Below, piece by piece: positions 1 through 8,506 of a stretch of 41,074 bases of DNA; within the stretch, counting starts at the first letter, position 1, and every line of letters starts with the position of its first letter. Under the pieces are notes generated by a model, which had not been told where the DNA came from, did not search any database, and was given only the letters and a program-made list of their open reading frames with translations. Made by a program: the position numbers and the translations under genes. This DNA comes from Bacteroidetes bacterium HGW-Bacteroidetes-7 (GTDB lineage Bacteria > Bacteroidota > Bacteroidia > Bacteroidales > UBA932), in assembly GCA_002842465.1 (NCBI GenBank), contig PHDA01000010.1, positions 77,013 through 118,086 of the forward strand, given 5' to 3'.

Positions 1-1130
1 CAGAGCTGGGCGCAAAAATTATCAGCGGGATTGTTAAAGAGTCAGGAATATCTCCCGATAAAATTGACTCGGTAATTGTTGGTAATATACTGTCTGCAGG
101 GCATATGCAGGGAGTTGCCCGCCAATGTTCTATAAAGGCCGGCTTACCTGTTGAGGTGCCTGCATATTCACTTAACATGGTTTGCGGATCGGGAATGAAG
201 GCAGTAATGAACGGATGTGCCGATATAATTACCGGTACAGCCAATATAGTAATAGCCGGCGGTACCGAATCAATGAGTAACGCTGCATTTGTAATGCCGG
301 GCGGAGCAATAAGGAACGGAGTAAAAATGGGCAGCATCACAACAGTTGACCATATGATTTGCGACGGACTCACAGATGCATTCAACAACTACCATATGGG
401 AATTACTGCAGAAAATATTGCAGAGAAATACGGGATAACAAGAGAAGAGCAGGATGCATTTGCATTTGCATCTCAGCAAAAAGCAGCAAAATCGGTTGAC
501 GCCGGGCTTTTTGATGCCGAAATCATTCCTGTTGAAATTGTTACTAAAAAGGAGACTATCATATTTGATAAGGATGAATATCCAAACCGCTCAACCTCAC
601 CTGAAAAATTGGGAGCATTAAGACCCGCTTTCAAAAAAGATGGTACAGTGACAGCAGGTAATGCTTCAGGAGTTAATGACGGAGCATCTTTTGTAATGCT
701 GGCAAGCGAAGAGGCTGTTAAAGAGTATGGTTTAAAACCTCTTGCTGAGATTGTTGCCTACGGACAGGGTGGAGTAGACCCTTCAATAATGGGTATGGGG
801 CCTGTTCCAGCAATCAGACAGGCTTTGAAAAATGCAGGTATGAAGTTGGAAGAGATTGAATTGCTCGAACTTAACGAAGCTTTTGCAGCTCAATCGCTTG
901 GAGTTATTAAGGAGCTAATCTCTGAGCATAAGGTTTCTAAAGAGTGGATTGATCAAAGGTGCAATATAAATGGTGGTGCAATAGCCCTGGGCCACCCGAT
1001 AGGAGCATCGGGTAACAGAATTCTAGTTACACTTGTCCATTTACTGAAAAGCCAAAATAAGAAAGTAGGACTTGCATCTCTTTGTATAGGAGGTGGAATG
1101 GGAACTGCAATAATTATAAAATCAGTATAG
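1..1130 (+). CDS. Acetyl-CoA C-acyltransferase (thiolase), 5' end cut off by the window edge
   Basis: The open frame runs in from the left edge, so the true start lies outside the window; the first ATG (105) is internal because conserved thiolase sequence (VIVGNILSAG) precedes it. Thiolases condense two acyl-CoA units or cleave 3-ketoacyl-CoA in the cytoplasm. All three hallmark regions are present: the nucleophilic cysteine in NMVCGSGMKAV, the histidine in NGGAIALGHPIGASG, and the second cysteine in LCIGGGMGTA. The LNEAFAAQ motif is also there. The sequence cannot separate a biosynthetic acetyl-CoA acetyltransferase from a longer-chain degradative enzyme. The next gene starts 22 bases downstream on the same strand, so co-transcription is likely. 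Confidence 0.93.
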   Translation, partial: ELGAKIISGIVKESGISPDKIDSVIVGNILSAGHMQGVARQCSIKAGLPVEVPAYSLNMVCGSGMKAVMNGCADIITGTANIVIAGGTESMSNAAFVMPGGAIRNGVKMGSITTVDHMICDGLTDAFNNYHMGITAENIAEKYGITREEQDAFAFASQQKAAKSVDAGLFDAEIIPVEIVTKKETIIFDKDEYPNRSTSPEKLGALRPAFKKDGTVTAGNASGVNDGASFVMLASEEAVKEYGLKPLAEIVAYGQGGVDPSIMGMGPVPAIRQALKNAGMKLEEIELLELNEAFAAQSLGVIKELISEHKVSKEWIDQRCNINGGAIALGHPIGASGNRILVTLVHLLKSQNKKVGLASLCIGGGMGTAIIIKSV

Positions 1131-1152
1131 AAACTCATTAAGAAGCTGTCTG

Positions 1153-1632
1153 ATGGAAAAATCAAAGGTTAAAATACTCTTCGTATGTCTTGGTAACATC
1201 TGTCGCTCTCCAGCTGCGGAGGCAATTTTCAGGCAGAAGGCCATTTCTGAGGGAGTTTTAGAACGTTTGGAGATAGATTCTGCGGGGCTGAACGGTTATC
1301 ATGATGGAGAGCCGGCCGACCAAAGGATGATAAGGCATGCTTCACAAAGGGGATACAGGATCACCTCTGTATCTAGAAAAATTATCCCTTCCCACGATTT
1401 TGTTTATTTTGATATGATCGTGGGAATGGATAACTTTAACTTCAAAGAGTTGAAAAGACTGGCTTCTCCCTGTGGAGCACAGGAGAAAGTCTTTAAAATG
1501 ACCGATTTTGCAATAAATTGTAGTGCAAAAGAAGTTCCTGACCCATATTACGGAGGAGCAGCAGGATTTGAAAATGTTCTGGACATACTGGAAGATTGTT
1601 CCGAAGGTCTTCTTAATAATATTGAGTTATGA
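1153..1632 (+). CDS. Low-molecular-weight protein tyrosine phosphatase
   Basis: A 159-residue cytoplasmic phosphatase of normal family length. The P-loop CLGNICRS (C-x5-R-S) lies at residues 12-19, with Cys12 the expected phosphocysteine nucleophile and Arg18 the phosphate binder. The general acid Asp130 sits in the DPYY motif near the C-terminus. Family members dephosphorylate tyrosine-phosphorylated proteins or small phosphoesters; in bacteria they often act on kinases of envelope polysaccharide export. No such kinase is visible here, so the substrate is unknown. Its stop overlaps the start of the next gene as ATGA, suggesting translational coupling to the secreted glycosyl hydrolase. Confidence 0.93.
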   Translation: MEKSKVKILFVCLGNICRSPAAEAIFRQKAISEGVLERLEIDSAGLNGYHDGEPADQRMIRHASQRGYRITSVSRKIIPSHDFVYFDMIVGMDNFNFKELKRLASPCGAQEKVFKMTDFAINCSAKEVPDPYYGGAAGFENVLDILEDCSEGLLNNIEL

Positions 1633-3110
1633 GAAAATTAATTTTTGCACTGGTATTTATCTTTCTGTGTACAGAGGCAAATACACAAAACCCTCCAAAA
1701 AGAGAGTTCAGAGGAGCGTGGTTTCCTACAGTTGTTAATACAACCTGGAAAAACATGACTACACAAGAGATCAAAAACGATATAATTCTCTACCTTGATC
1801 TTTTCAAAAGCCTGAATATGAATGCAGTAATATTTCAGGTAAGACCCCAGGCCGATGCTCTGTTTGTTTCAGATCTGGAACCCTGGAGCAGATTTATAAC
1901 CGGAGAGCAGGGAAAGGCTCCGGATCCTTTTTTTGACCCTGCGCAATTTATCATAGAGGAGTGCCATAAAAGAGGCATGGAGATGCATGCATGGTTCAAC
2001 CCTTATAGGGTTACATCAAATAAAGATGAAGTTCTGAGTTCAAACCACCTCTATTTTAAAAAACCCGAACTTTTCATCAAATACGGCAACCAGATCTATT
2101 TCGATCCTGGAAATCCAGAATCCCGAGAGCACACCAACAAAGTAATTGCCGACTTTGTGGCCAGATATGATGTTGATGCAGTGCATTTTGATGACTATTT
2201 TTACCCTTACAGAGTCCCATTTAAGGAGTTTCCTGACAATGATTCATTTGAGAAATATCACGAAGCGGACGGCTATGGCAAATTTGATAAGGACAACTGG
2301 AGAAGAAACAATGTAAATATGCTTGTTAAAGAGCTAAATGAAACCATTAAATCTACAAAGCCTTGGGTGAAATTTGGAATCAGCCCGTTTGGAGTGTGGC
2401 GAAACAACACCGTTGACGAAAAAGGGTCAGCTTCCAGAGCCCTTCAAACCAATTACGATGACCTTTTTGCAGATGTTCTGGAATGGACCAAAAACGGATG
2501 GATAGATTACAATGCACCTCAACTTTATTGGGAGATTGGACATGCAAGAGCTGACTACGCTCCGCTTATACAATGGTGGGCAGAAAATAATTCGGGAGTT
2601 AATCTTTATATAGGTCAAAGTATCTGGAACCAACTTGAGATCAAAAACCGGAACGGTGACGTTGTGAACCAGCTTCACAGAAAAATGGCAATGGTAAGAG
2701 AAAAACCGAATATTCAGGGAAATATCTGGTGGAGCGGTTTAGGATTTGCCAGGTCTCAAGAACTGGCCGACAGTTTAAGGTTGAATTACCAGAGATATCC
2801 GGCATTGATGCCTCTTTATGAAAATATTGACACCACACCACCAAAACCGGTCAAAGAGCTCAAATACAGAAGGGGAGTAATTAGCTGGACCACAGATGAA
2901 GAAAAAGATCCTTTGCAAAAGCCATTCCTCTATTGCATTTATGTTTTTGGTAAAAATGAGACAATTAATCTCAATGATCCCTCTAAAATTTTGGCAATAG
3001 TGAAGGATAAAAGCTACGCTTCAAAGAGTTTAAAAGGGGTGAAAGTGGTAGTTACGTCTCTTGACAGACTTCAGAATGAAAGCTATCCATCATCAATCAC
3101 TATAAGATAA
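1629..3110 (+). CDS. Secreted GHL10-family glycosyl hydrolase (first of two paralogues)
   Basis: 493 residues with an N-terminal signal peptide (basic MRK, hydrophobic core, end near NTQ, residue 20). Residues about 26-340 form the GHL10 (DUF187) barrel, recognisable from FRGAWFPTV, the AVIFQVRPQADA strand, the MEMHAWFNPYRV strand and the acidic VHFDDYFYP loop, which probably holds catalytic acids. The tail after about residue 395 looks like a small beta-sandwich domain. E. coli DigH (YddW) of this family cleaves denuded peptidoglycan glycan strands, so a cell-wall role is a fair inference. A clear paralogue lies at 37806-39323 on the other strand. This copy lacks a lipobox cysteine, so it is probably periplasmic or secreted. 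Confidence 0.88.
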   Translation: MRKLIFALVFIFLCTEANTQNPPKREFRGAWFPTVVNTTWKNMTTQEIKNDIILYLDLFKSLNMNAVIFQVRPQADALFVSDLEPWSRFITGEQGKAPDPFFDPAQFIIEECHKRGMEMHAWFNPYRVTSNKDEVLSSNHLYFKKPELFIKYGNQIYFDPGNPESREHTNKVIADFVARYDVDAVHFDDYFYPYRVPFKEFPDNDSFEKYHEADGYGKFDKDNWRRNNVNMLVKELNETIKSTKPWVKFGISPFGVWRNNTVDEKGSASRALQTNYDDLFADVLEWTKNGWIDYNAPQLYWEIGHARADYAPLIQWWAENNSGVNLYIGQSIWNQLEIKNRNGDVVNQLHRKMAMVREKPNIQGNIWWSGLGFARSQELADSLRLNYQRYPALMPLYENIDTTPPKPVKELKYRRGVISWTTDEEKDPLQKPFLYCIYVFGKNETINLNDPSKILAIVKDKSYASKSLKGVKVVVTSLDRLQNESYPSSITIR

Positions 3111-3123
3111 CTGATTCCCTGCC

Positions 3124-3145
3124 GGTCACTATTTGTGACCCTTTT
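3124..3145. terminator. Possible hairpin terminator between convergent genes
   Basis: A perfect 6-bp stem, GGTCAC paired with GTGACC around a 5-base loop, is followed on the plus strand by CTTTTC. It sits just after the glycosyl hydrolase stop and covers the stop codon of the convergent EamA gene. The T-run is short, so termination may be weak. Confidence 0.35.
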
Positions 3146-4073
3146 CAATTTGTATCTTTTCTATGTCATCCCTGGATTTTGATCTGATGACAAGAAACAC
3201 TCCTGTAAAAATCAATACAGCAGAGACAGGTTTGGTCCAGTTCATTGTGTCCTGGCCTATTGCTATGGCAATGAATGATGCAATAAGCGGCTGAACATAA
3301 TTAAACATACTTACAGTTGTGGGTCTAAGCAATTTAAGAGCAAATGAGACAAGCAAATAGGCGATAAATGTTCCGAAAAACAGAGCGTAGCCCAACTGGA
3401 GATATTGAGTCATACCAGCCCCATCTGCCATCTTAACATACTTTATGCAGAAAGGAGCTGAGAAAAGCATTCCATAGAAAAATGACCACTTCATTACCTC
3501 GATTGGGGGATACTTTATCATTAAAGGCCTGACAATAACCAGATATAGTGCAAATACAAAACTACTTATCAATACTATAAGATTTCCTGTTATACTTCCG
3601 CTCTGAGCAAAATGGCCATTGTAAGAGGTATAGAGGATAAGAAAAGCTCCGCTAAGGCCAACGAAAACTCCAAAAGCCTTTTTAAAGGTTATTGGCTCCT
3701 TAATTATAAGCGCGGCAAAAAGCATGGTCAAAATTGGTGTAATAGTAATTATGAGCGAAGCATCTACCGGTGATGTTTTTGAAAGTCCTACCAGAAAAGA
3801 CATTTGATTTAAAGTGGTTCCCAGAAGCCCACATGCCATCAAGGTAATGTGCTCTTTAAAGCTGAATTTCTGTCTGCTCTTAAGAATTAGCGAAAGGATG
3901 AAAAAGGAGACAAAGGCAAATGAAATTCTCAATAAAGAGAGACCATATGGATTAATCCACAAGGGAGTTATCTCCCTTGAAATTGGCATGTTAACAGCAA
4001 AAAAGAGATTTGCAATTAATATTATTATAACGCCTCTGCTCTTAGGTGCATCGGTGAATTTTTTAAAATACAT
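3129..4073 (-). CDS. EamA/DMT-family membrane transporter
   Basis: 314 residues with about ten hydrophobic segments in two repeated halves, as in the drug/metabolite transporter superfamily. The N-terminal half has NLFFAVNMPISRE and the second half ends with a helix before a short basic cytoplasmic tail. Such proteins usually export small metabolites by proton-coupled antiport; the substrate cannot be read from sequence. The start at MYFKKFTD is preferred because it gives a short N-terminus before the first helix and only an 11-base overlap with the SulP gene; an upstream ATG (4106) would give a 44-base overlap. As last gene of the MarR/FNT/cysteate-synthase/SulP run it might export a sulfonate or related anion, which is inference. 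Confidence 0.87.
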   Translation of the reverse strand: MYFKKFTDAPKSRGVIIILIANLFFAVNMPISREITPLWINPYGLSLLRISFAFVSFFILSLILKSRQKFSFKEHITLMACGLLGTTLNQMSFLVGLSKTSPVDASLIITITPILTMLFAALIIKEPITFKKAFGVFVGLSGAFLILYTSYNGHFAQSGSITGNLIVLISSFVFALYLVIVRPLMIKYPPIEVMKWSFFYGMLFSAPFCIKYVKMADGAGMTQYLQLGYALFFGTFIAYLLVSFALKLLRPTTVSMFNYVQPLIASFIAIAIGQDTMNWTKPVSAVLIFTGVFLVIRSKSRDDIEKIQIEKGHK

Positions 4074-5802
4074 TACCTGAGGGTTTGAATCGTTTACTCT
4101 CCTCACTCTTTCTCACAATTTCGTTTGCTTTATCAAGCGCAAGCTGAATATGCGGGAAGATATACTCCCTGCCAATCTCACTAACAAAGCCCGCCTTTGA
4201 CATTGACTCAAATACCTGGGAATTAACTCCGGAAAGAATAATCTGAATACGCTCCTTTCTTGACCTCTTCCAGAGGTTTCTAAGGTTATTTAACCCTGTT
4301 GAGTCTATAAAAGGTACACGTCTCATTCTTATTATCCTTACCTTGATCTGATGGTAAGATTCCCTGTCAATTTCATCTAATTTACTTGCTAGCCCGAAAA
4401 AGAATGGGCCGTCAATTTCGTATATCTCGACGCCTCTAGGGATTGAGATAAGGTCAATTTCATTTGGAGCCTCATCAGACTCGCTTCCCGAAACCCTTTG
4501 TTCAATAACTTTAATGCTTGATGTTTCAGATATCCTTTTAACAAAGAGAATTATTGCCAGTACAACACCCACTTCGATAGCCACTGTCAGATCTATAAGA
4601 ACTGTAAGAAGGAATGTAATGACAAGCACAGCAACATCAGCCCTGTGTCCTTTGAGCAGATAAACAAAAGTCCTCCATTCACTCATATTGTAGGCCACTA
4701 TTATCAGTATTGCAGCTAAGGTTGCCAACGGTATATAAACAGCATAAGGCATTAGAAATAAAAATATTAGCAGTAATACCAGAGCGTGAATAATACCGGC
4801 AACGGGAGTTTTACCACCGTTGTTAATATTTGCCATTGTCCTGGCAATGGCCCCTGTAGAGGGAATTCCACCGAAAAACGGTGTTATAATATTTGTTATT
4901 CCTTGTCCAATTAATTCAGTGTTTGAGTCATGCTTTTTACCGGTAACACCATCTGCAACCATTGCAGCAAGGAGTGATTCGATTGCACATAGAATGGCTA
5001 TTGTGACTGCAGGCTGGAATAGCTCCCGGATAGTTGCAAAATTAATATTTGGAGCCTGTGGCCTTGGAAGAGGAATTCCTCCGGCCAATTCAGGAAACTT
5101 ACTTCCTATTGTAGCAAAGTCAACTCCAAACGATTTTGAAATGACTATTGCTCCCACTGTTCCTAGAACAATTGCAACAAGCGAGCCCGGAATTTTCTTG
5201 TTTACTTTAGGCCAAAATACAATAACCAAAAGGGAAAAGATGCCCAAAGCTGCTTCATAAGGGTTTATTGATGAGATATTTCTGAGGTAAACTCCCCATT
5301 TTGGAATAAAGTCAGCTGGTAAGTCCGATATTTGAAGTCCTAAAAGATCTTTGATTTGTGTTGAAAAAATAACAAGCGCAATACCGCTAGTAAAACCAAC
5401 AACAATGGGGTAGGGAATAAACTTAATAATGTTTCCCAGCTTGAAAACTCCCATCATAACCAGGATTACTCCAGCTAAAACGGTAGCTATTATTAAACCA
5501 GATATACCGTATTGACTTACAATGCCGTACACAATAACAATGAAAGCACCTGTAGGACCTCCGATGAGAAATTTTGAGCCCCCGAAAATAGAAGTTAGAA
5601 GTCCTGCAACAATTGCGGTAATAAGACCTTGCTGAGGTGTCACTCCTGAAGCTATTCCGAATGCAATTGCAAGAGGAAGAGCAATAATACCAACAATGAC
5701 CCCCGCTATAAGATCCGACATAAAGGTCTTTTTGTCGTATCTTTTATTAATGATCAGGTCAAATAATTTTGGCCAAAAAATAGATTTGATACTGAACTTC
5801 AT
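4063..5802 (-). CDS. SulP-family anion permease with C-terminal STAS domain
   Basis: 579 residues. Residues about 25-430 are a SulP/SLC26 transporter core (ALPLAIAFGIASGVTPQQGLI early, then FGGIPSTGAIARTMANINNGGKTP). Residues about 450-560 form a cytoplasmic STAS domain with the conserved VPFIDSTGLNNL loop. Family members carry sulfate, bicarbonate or other anions across the inner membrane. Because the gene follows a cysteate-synthase-like gene, sulfate or a sulfonate is the favoured substrate, but bicarbonate (BicA-like) cannot be excluded. A 49-base gap upstream holds a good Bacteroides-type promoter, so it can probably be transcribed apart from the enzyme gene. The EamA gene overlaps its 3' end. 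Confidence 0.93.
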   Translation of the reverse strand: MKFSIKSIFWPKLFDLIINKRYDKKTFMSDLIAGVIVGIIALPLAIAFGIASGVTPQQGLITAIVAGLLTSIFGGSKFLIGGPTGAFIVIVYGIVSQYGISGLIIATVLAGVILVMMGVFKLGNIIKFIPYPIVVGFTSGIALVIFSTQIKDLLGLQISDLPADFIPKWGVYLRNISSINPYEAALGIFSLLVIVFWPKVNKKIPGSLVAIVLGTVGAIVISKSFGVDFATIGSKFPELAGGIPLPRPQAPNINFATIRELFQPAVTIAILCAIESLLAAMVADGVTGKKHDSNTELIGQGITNIITPFFGGIPSTGAIARTMANINNGGKTPVAGIIHALVLLLIFLFLMPYAVYIPLATLAAILIIVAYNMSEWRTFVYLLKGHRADVAVLVITFLLTVLIDLTVAIEVGVVLAIILFVKRISETSSIKVIEQRVSGSESDEAPNEIDLISIPRGVEIYEIDGPFFFGLASKLDEIDRESYHQIKVRIIRMRRVPFIDSTGLNNLRNLWKRSRKERIQIILSGVNSQVFESMSKAGFVSEIGREYIFPHIQLALDKANEIVRKSEESKRFKPSGNVF

Positions 5803-5825
5803 TAGATGTTCTTTTTAAGAAGCGG

Positions 5826-5856
5826 CAAATGTAGCAATTATATCCCTTGAATCAAG
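5826..5856 (-). promoter_or_regulatory. Bacteroides-type promoter for the SulP gene, with palindrome
   Basis: On the minus strand a TTG (-33 element) is followed after exactly 19 bases by TACATTTG, a full match to the TAnnTTTG -7 consensus; the SulP ATG lies about 23 bases further on. The -33 element sits inside a perfect 11-base palindrome, CTTGAATCAAG (5846-5856), overlapping the stop codon of the upstream gene, which could be an operator. Confidence 0.55.
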
Positions 5857-7129
5857 TAAAAAGCAACTCTGCCTCTTTAATAATATTTGAAAGTTCTGAA
5901 TGATTGCTTATTATTTTGTGCGGTTTAAGTGAAACAGGATTAAAGTCATATTTAAACCTCTTCTCACCTCCCCCGGTGATGTTAAGCATAAGAAGTGAGT
6001 CTCTATTAGCTTTGCCTGATTCCAATGATTTTATCATTCCGGCAAGAGCAATACCGGCCGCAGGGTGAATATCTACACCTTCACTCTCTTCAAAAAGAGT
6101 TAGAGCGGCATACATCTCCTGATTTGTTGCCTTTTCAATATTACCACCGGTGTCGGTTAAAGCATCAAACAGTCCGCCCGGCACACCATATGGCGGCTTT
6201 CTGTTAGATAGCACCTTTGCAGCAATTTTAAGTGCATTTTCACGTGCCTCATCATCACTGAGGTATGTTATCTCCCTTGAGGCGGCACTCCAAGCATCGT
6301 ACATTGGAGTAAATGGCTCATTTTGTGATGGAAGCAATACCATTTTTTTATTTCCGAAGCGACCATCCTCAATTAACCTCAGGTTGGCCTCCCACGCAGC
6401 AATAGTGCCGGTTCCACTCCCGATTGCCTGAAAGTAAAAATCAGGAATCTCACCGCAAAAAGCTGCTGCAGAGAGCACTGTTGTGGCCATTCCGTCTCGT
6501 CTGGCAACATTTCTGGCTCCGCCCTCCTCAAAAAACAGAGGCGATTTGCATATTTTGTTTGAGAGATCAATGGCATCAAAGTAGTCTGATCCTTTAGGTG
6601 TACATATCAGCTTAACACAATCCGACGGCATTTTTTTTAACCACAAAGCGTCCAGATTATCTTCAGGGACAACCAACAAAAGCGGAATATTATTTTCTGA
6701 ACAAACCTTGGCAAAAGCTCTTGCGGTGTTACCCGCAGACGCCACGACCATAACTCCCGCTTGATCCTTTTCAAGTCTTGCACAAACTGAGTATGCCTCA
6801 GTCTCTTTAAATGAGCATGTTGTCATATTTGCTCCAATCTCAGGCCAGTAACCGCTAAAACTAATTAAAAGGTTATTGAGACCCAGTTTTGATGCAAGCT
6901 TTTTACTTTTATATGTAACTGTAGCCGATGAACCTTCAAGTGTTCTGTTTATGGGCAACCAATCAGAAAACTTATAAATACCAAGAGAATCATCTCCAAT
7001 ATCTATCTGTTTTTTCTCGTAAATAGCCCTTATAAGTGACGGTGAGTTGTAAGAAGGGTCTGAAAGTAACCATCCGGTGTCGTCAAACAGATTTCCATCT
7101 GCAAAGTTTCTTAGCTTGTAGTTTGTCAT
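5852..7129 (-). CDS. Cysteate synthase-like PLP enzyme (threonine synthase fold)
   Basis: 425 residues of the fold-type II PLP family. The Schiff-base lysine is Lys108 in TTCSFKETEA, where threonine synthases have SFKDRG. ASAGNTARAFA and the glycine-rich GSGTGTIAAWEA loop (PLP phosphate binding) follow in order. The SFKETEA variant and the N-terminal FADWLP-like segment (FSDWLPINR) match the group named cysteate synthase, which makes L-cysteate from O-phosphoserine and sulfite. In Methanosarcina this feeds coenzyme M; in Bacteroidetes cysteate is the precursor of capnine-type sulfonolipids. The start at MTNYKL is chosen because an upstream ATG (7174) would overlap the channel gene by 28 bases. 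Plain threonine synthase remains possible. Confidence 0.8.
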   Translation of the reverse strand: MTNYKLRNFADGNLFDDTGWLLSDPSYNSPSLIRAIYEKKQIDIGDDSLGIYKFSDWLPINRTLEGSSATVTYKSKKLASKLGLNNLLISFSGYWPEIGANMTTCSFKETEAYSVCARLEKDQAGVMVVASAGNTARAFAKVCSENNIPLLLVVPEDNLDALWLKKMPSDCVKLICTPKGSDYFDAIDLSNKICKSPLFFEEGGARNVARRDGMATTVLSAAAFCGEIPDFYFQAIGSGTGTIAAWEANLRLIEDGRFGNKKMVLLPSQNEPFTPMYDAWSAASREITYLSDDEARENALKIAAKVLSNRKPPYGVPGGLFDALTDTGGNIEKATNQEMYAALTLFEESEGVDIHPAAGIALAGMIKSLESGKANRDSLLMLNITGGGEKRFKYDFNPVSLKPHKIISNHSELSNIIKEAELLFT

Positions 7130-7146
7130 AAAGTGCTTAGGTAATT

Positions 7147-7974
7147 TTATTTTTTGTAAGCCCACCAATACCACGCTCCAACAAAAATAGCTCCTCCGAC
7201 AAGATTACCCAATGTTACCGGTAGAAGATTGGTGAGAAACATTCCGTTTATGGTGAGGTTTGAAAGTGAATCAACTGTTAAACCGTAATCTGTTTGTGCA
7301 AGCGCTACAAAATGAGGATTCAGCTTAGCAAGTAAAGCTGCAGATATGTAGTACATGTTCGCAACACTGTGCTCATATCCCGACGCAATAAAGAGCCATA
7401 TTGGAAAGAAAATTGCAATTGACTTACCTGCAATATCTTTGGCAGCGTAGGCCATCCAGACAGCCAGACAAACCAAGATATTGCATAGGATTCCTGAAGT
7501 AAAGAGTTCTGAAAACGACATGCTGGTTTTGATTACTCCAACCTTAACAGTATATGCCCCTAACAAACCTCCGGAAAAATCAAGTTGCCCTGATAAATAG
7601 ATAAGAATTGCGACAAAAATAGAGCCTGCAAGATTTCCGACCCATAAAAGAGCCAAATTCTTTAAATATTTGCCGGGTTTTACCCTCTTGGAGAGAACTG
7701 CAACAGATATAAGGTTATTACCTGTAAAAAGCTCAGCTCCGGCTACAACAACTAATATAAGGCCTGCAGGAAAGATTAGCCCTGCCAGATATTTTGCCAC
7801 CCCTGTATTTTCAATTCCGTAGGCAATAACGTTACTGCCAACCGATGCAAGAGCTATAAAAAGCCCAGCAAGAAATGCAAGAAGCGCAGATTTTTTGAAA
7901 GGCATAAATGCCTTTTGAAAACCGGTCTCCTCAGTATATTCCAGAACCTCTTTAGGGGTAAGAAAATTATTCAT
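7147..7974 (-). CDS. Formate/nitrite transporter (FNT) family channel
   Basis: 275 residues with six hydrophobic helices and the family histidine in GYEHSVANMYY, which in FocA and NirC lines the pore. AELFTGNN near residue 85 and NLVGGAIFVGAWYWW at the C-terminus are further family marks. FNT channels pass small monovalent anions: formate, nitrite or hydrosulfide. Sequence alone does not separate these. Between a MarR regulator (8-base overlap) and a cysteate-synthase-like gene (17-base gap), a sulfur anion such as bisulfite or hydrosulfide is an attractive guess, while formate would fit a fermenting cell. Confidence 0.92.
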   Translation of the reverse strand: MNNFLTPKEVLEYTEETGFQKAFMPFKKSALLAFLAGLFIALASVGSNVIAYGIENTGVAKYLAGLIFPAGLILVVVAGAELFTGNNLISVAVLSKRVKPGKYLKNLALLWVGNLAGSIFVAILIYLSGQLDFSGGLLGAYTVKVGVIKTSMSFSELFTSGILCNILVCLAVWMAYAAKDIAGKSIAIFFPIWLFIASGYEHSVANMYYISAALLAKLNPHFVALAQTDYGLTVDSLSNLTINGMFLTNLLPVTLGNLVGGAIFVGAWYWWAYKK

Positions 7975-8416
7975 CGCCGGATTTGTCGTCGGATAAGATA
8001 TTTTCCGACATTTTGTTTAAAACTTTAATAAAAGCGATAAGATCTTCTTTTGGTATATCTCTTATAATAGAGTTTGTAGAATTAATCGCAACCTCAGTGA
8101 TCTCATCTTTAATAGATTTAGCATGTTCGGTAAGATGAATCTTATTAAGCCTTCTATCTTGATTGTCGGTCATTCTGTAAACAAGATCTTTTTTTTCCAA
8201 AGCATCAATAAGCTTTGTGACAGAGTTTTTATCCTTTACAAGAATATCGGCAATCTGCTGCTGTGATAATACCCCCTCATCCCAGAGGGTGTCCATAACA
8301 AGAAACTGTTCGGGAGTAAGGTTAAACCCGTGTTTAGTAAATATCTTGTTAAGATATTGCTTAAACTGGCAATGTACTAAATTGAGGAAAACGCCAACCT
8401 GTTTATTTAGTATCAT
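7967..8416 (-). CDS. MarR-family transcriptional regulator
   Basis: 149 residues, normal MarR length. The winged helix-turn-helix spans about residues 35-100: LTPEQFLVMDTLW, LSQQQIADILVKDKNSVTKLIDALEKKDLV as recognition region, and the wing DNQDRRLNKIHLT. Flanking helices form the dimer interface. It leads the FNT/cysteate-synthase run and overlaps the channel gene by 8 bases, so it most likely controls that operon and itself. The effector is unknown; MarR proteins often bind small anionic or phenolic ligands or sense cysteine oxidation. Confidence 0.92.
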   Translation of the reverse strand: MILNKQVGVFLNLVHCQFKQYLNKIFTKHGFNLTPEQFLVMDTLWDEGVLSQQQIADILVKDKNSVTKLIDALEKKDLVYRMTDNQDRRLNKIHLTEHAKSIKDEITEVAINSTNSIIRDIPKEDLIAFIKVLNKMSENILSDDKSGDE

Positions 8417-8425
8417 GTTCTACAT

Positions 8426-8472
8426 TAGTGATGAGTTACTATTGCAAATATACTCAAATTTTGGTTCATTTG
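8426..8472 (-). promoter_or_regulatory. Promoter of the MarR operon with two inverted repeats
   Basis: The minus strand has TATATTTG (8452-8445), a perfect TAnnTTTG -7 box, about 28 bases before the MarR ATG; no clear -33 TTG is seen. Two inverted repeats flank it: TAGT-N8-ACTA (8426-8441) at or just after the expected transcription start, and CAAAT-N8-ATTTG (8455-8472) between the -33 and -7 positions. Either could be a MarR autoregulation site. The divergent rmuC gene starts within the same 90-base gap. Confidence 0.42.
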
Positions 8473-8506
8473 TAAGAATATTCAACTTCGGAAAAATCAC
8501 CTAATT

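Noticed and set aside
4820-5260. 146-codon open frame on the plus strand
   Set aside because: Antisense to the membrane core of the SulP gene; a shadow of its biased codons.
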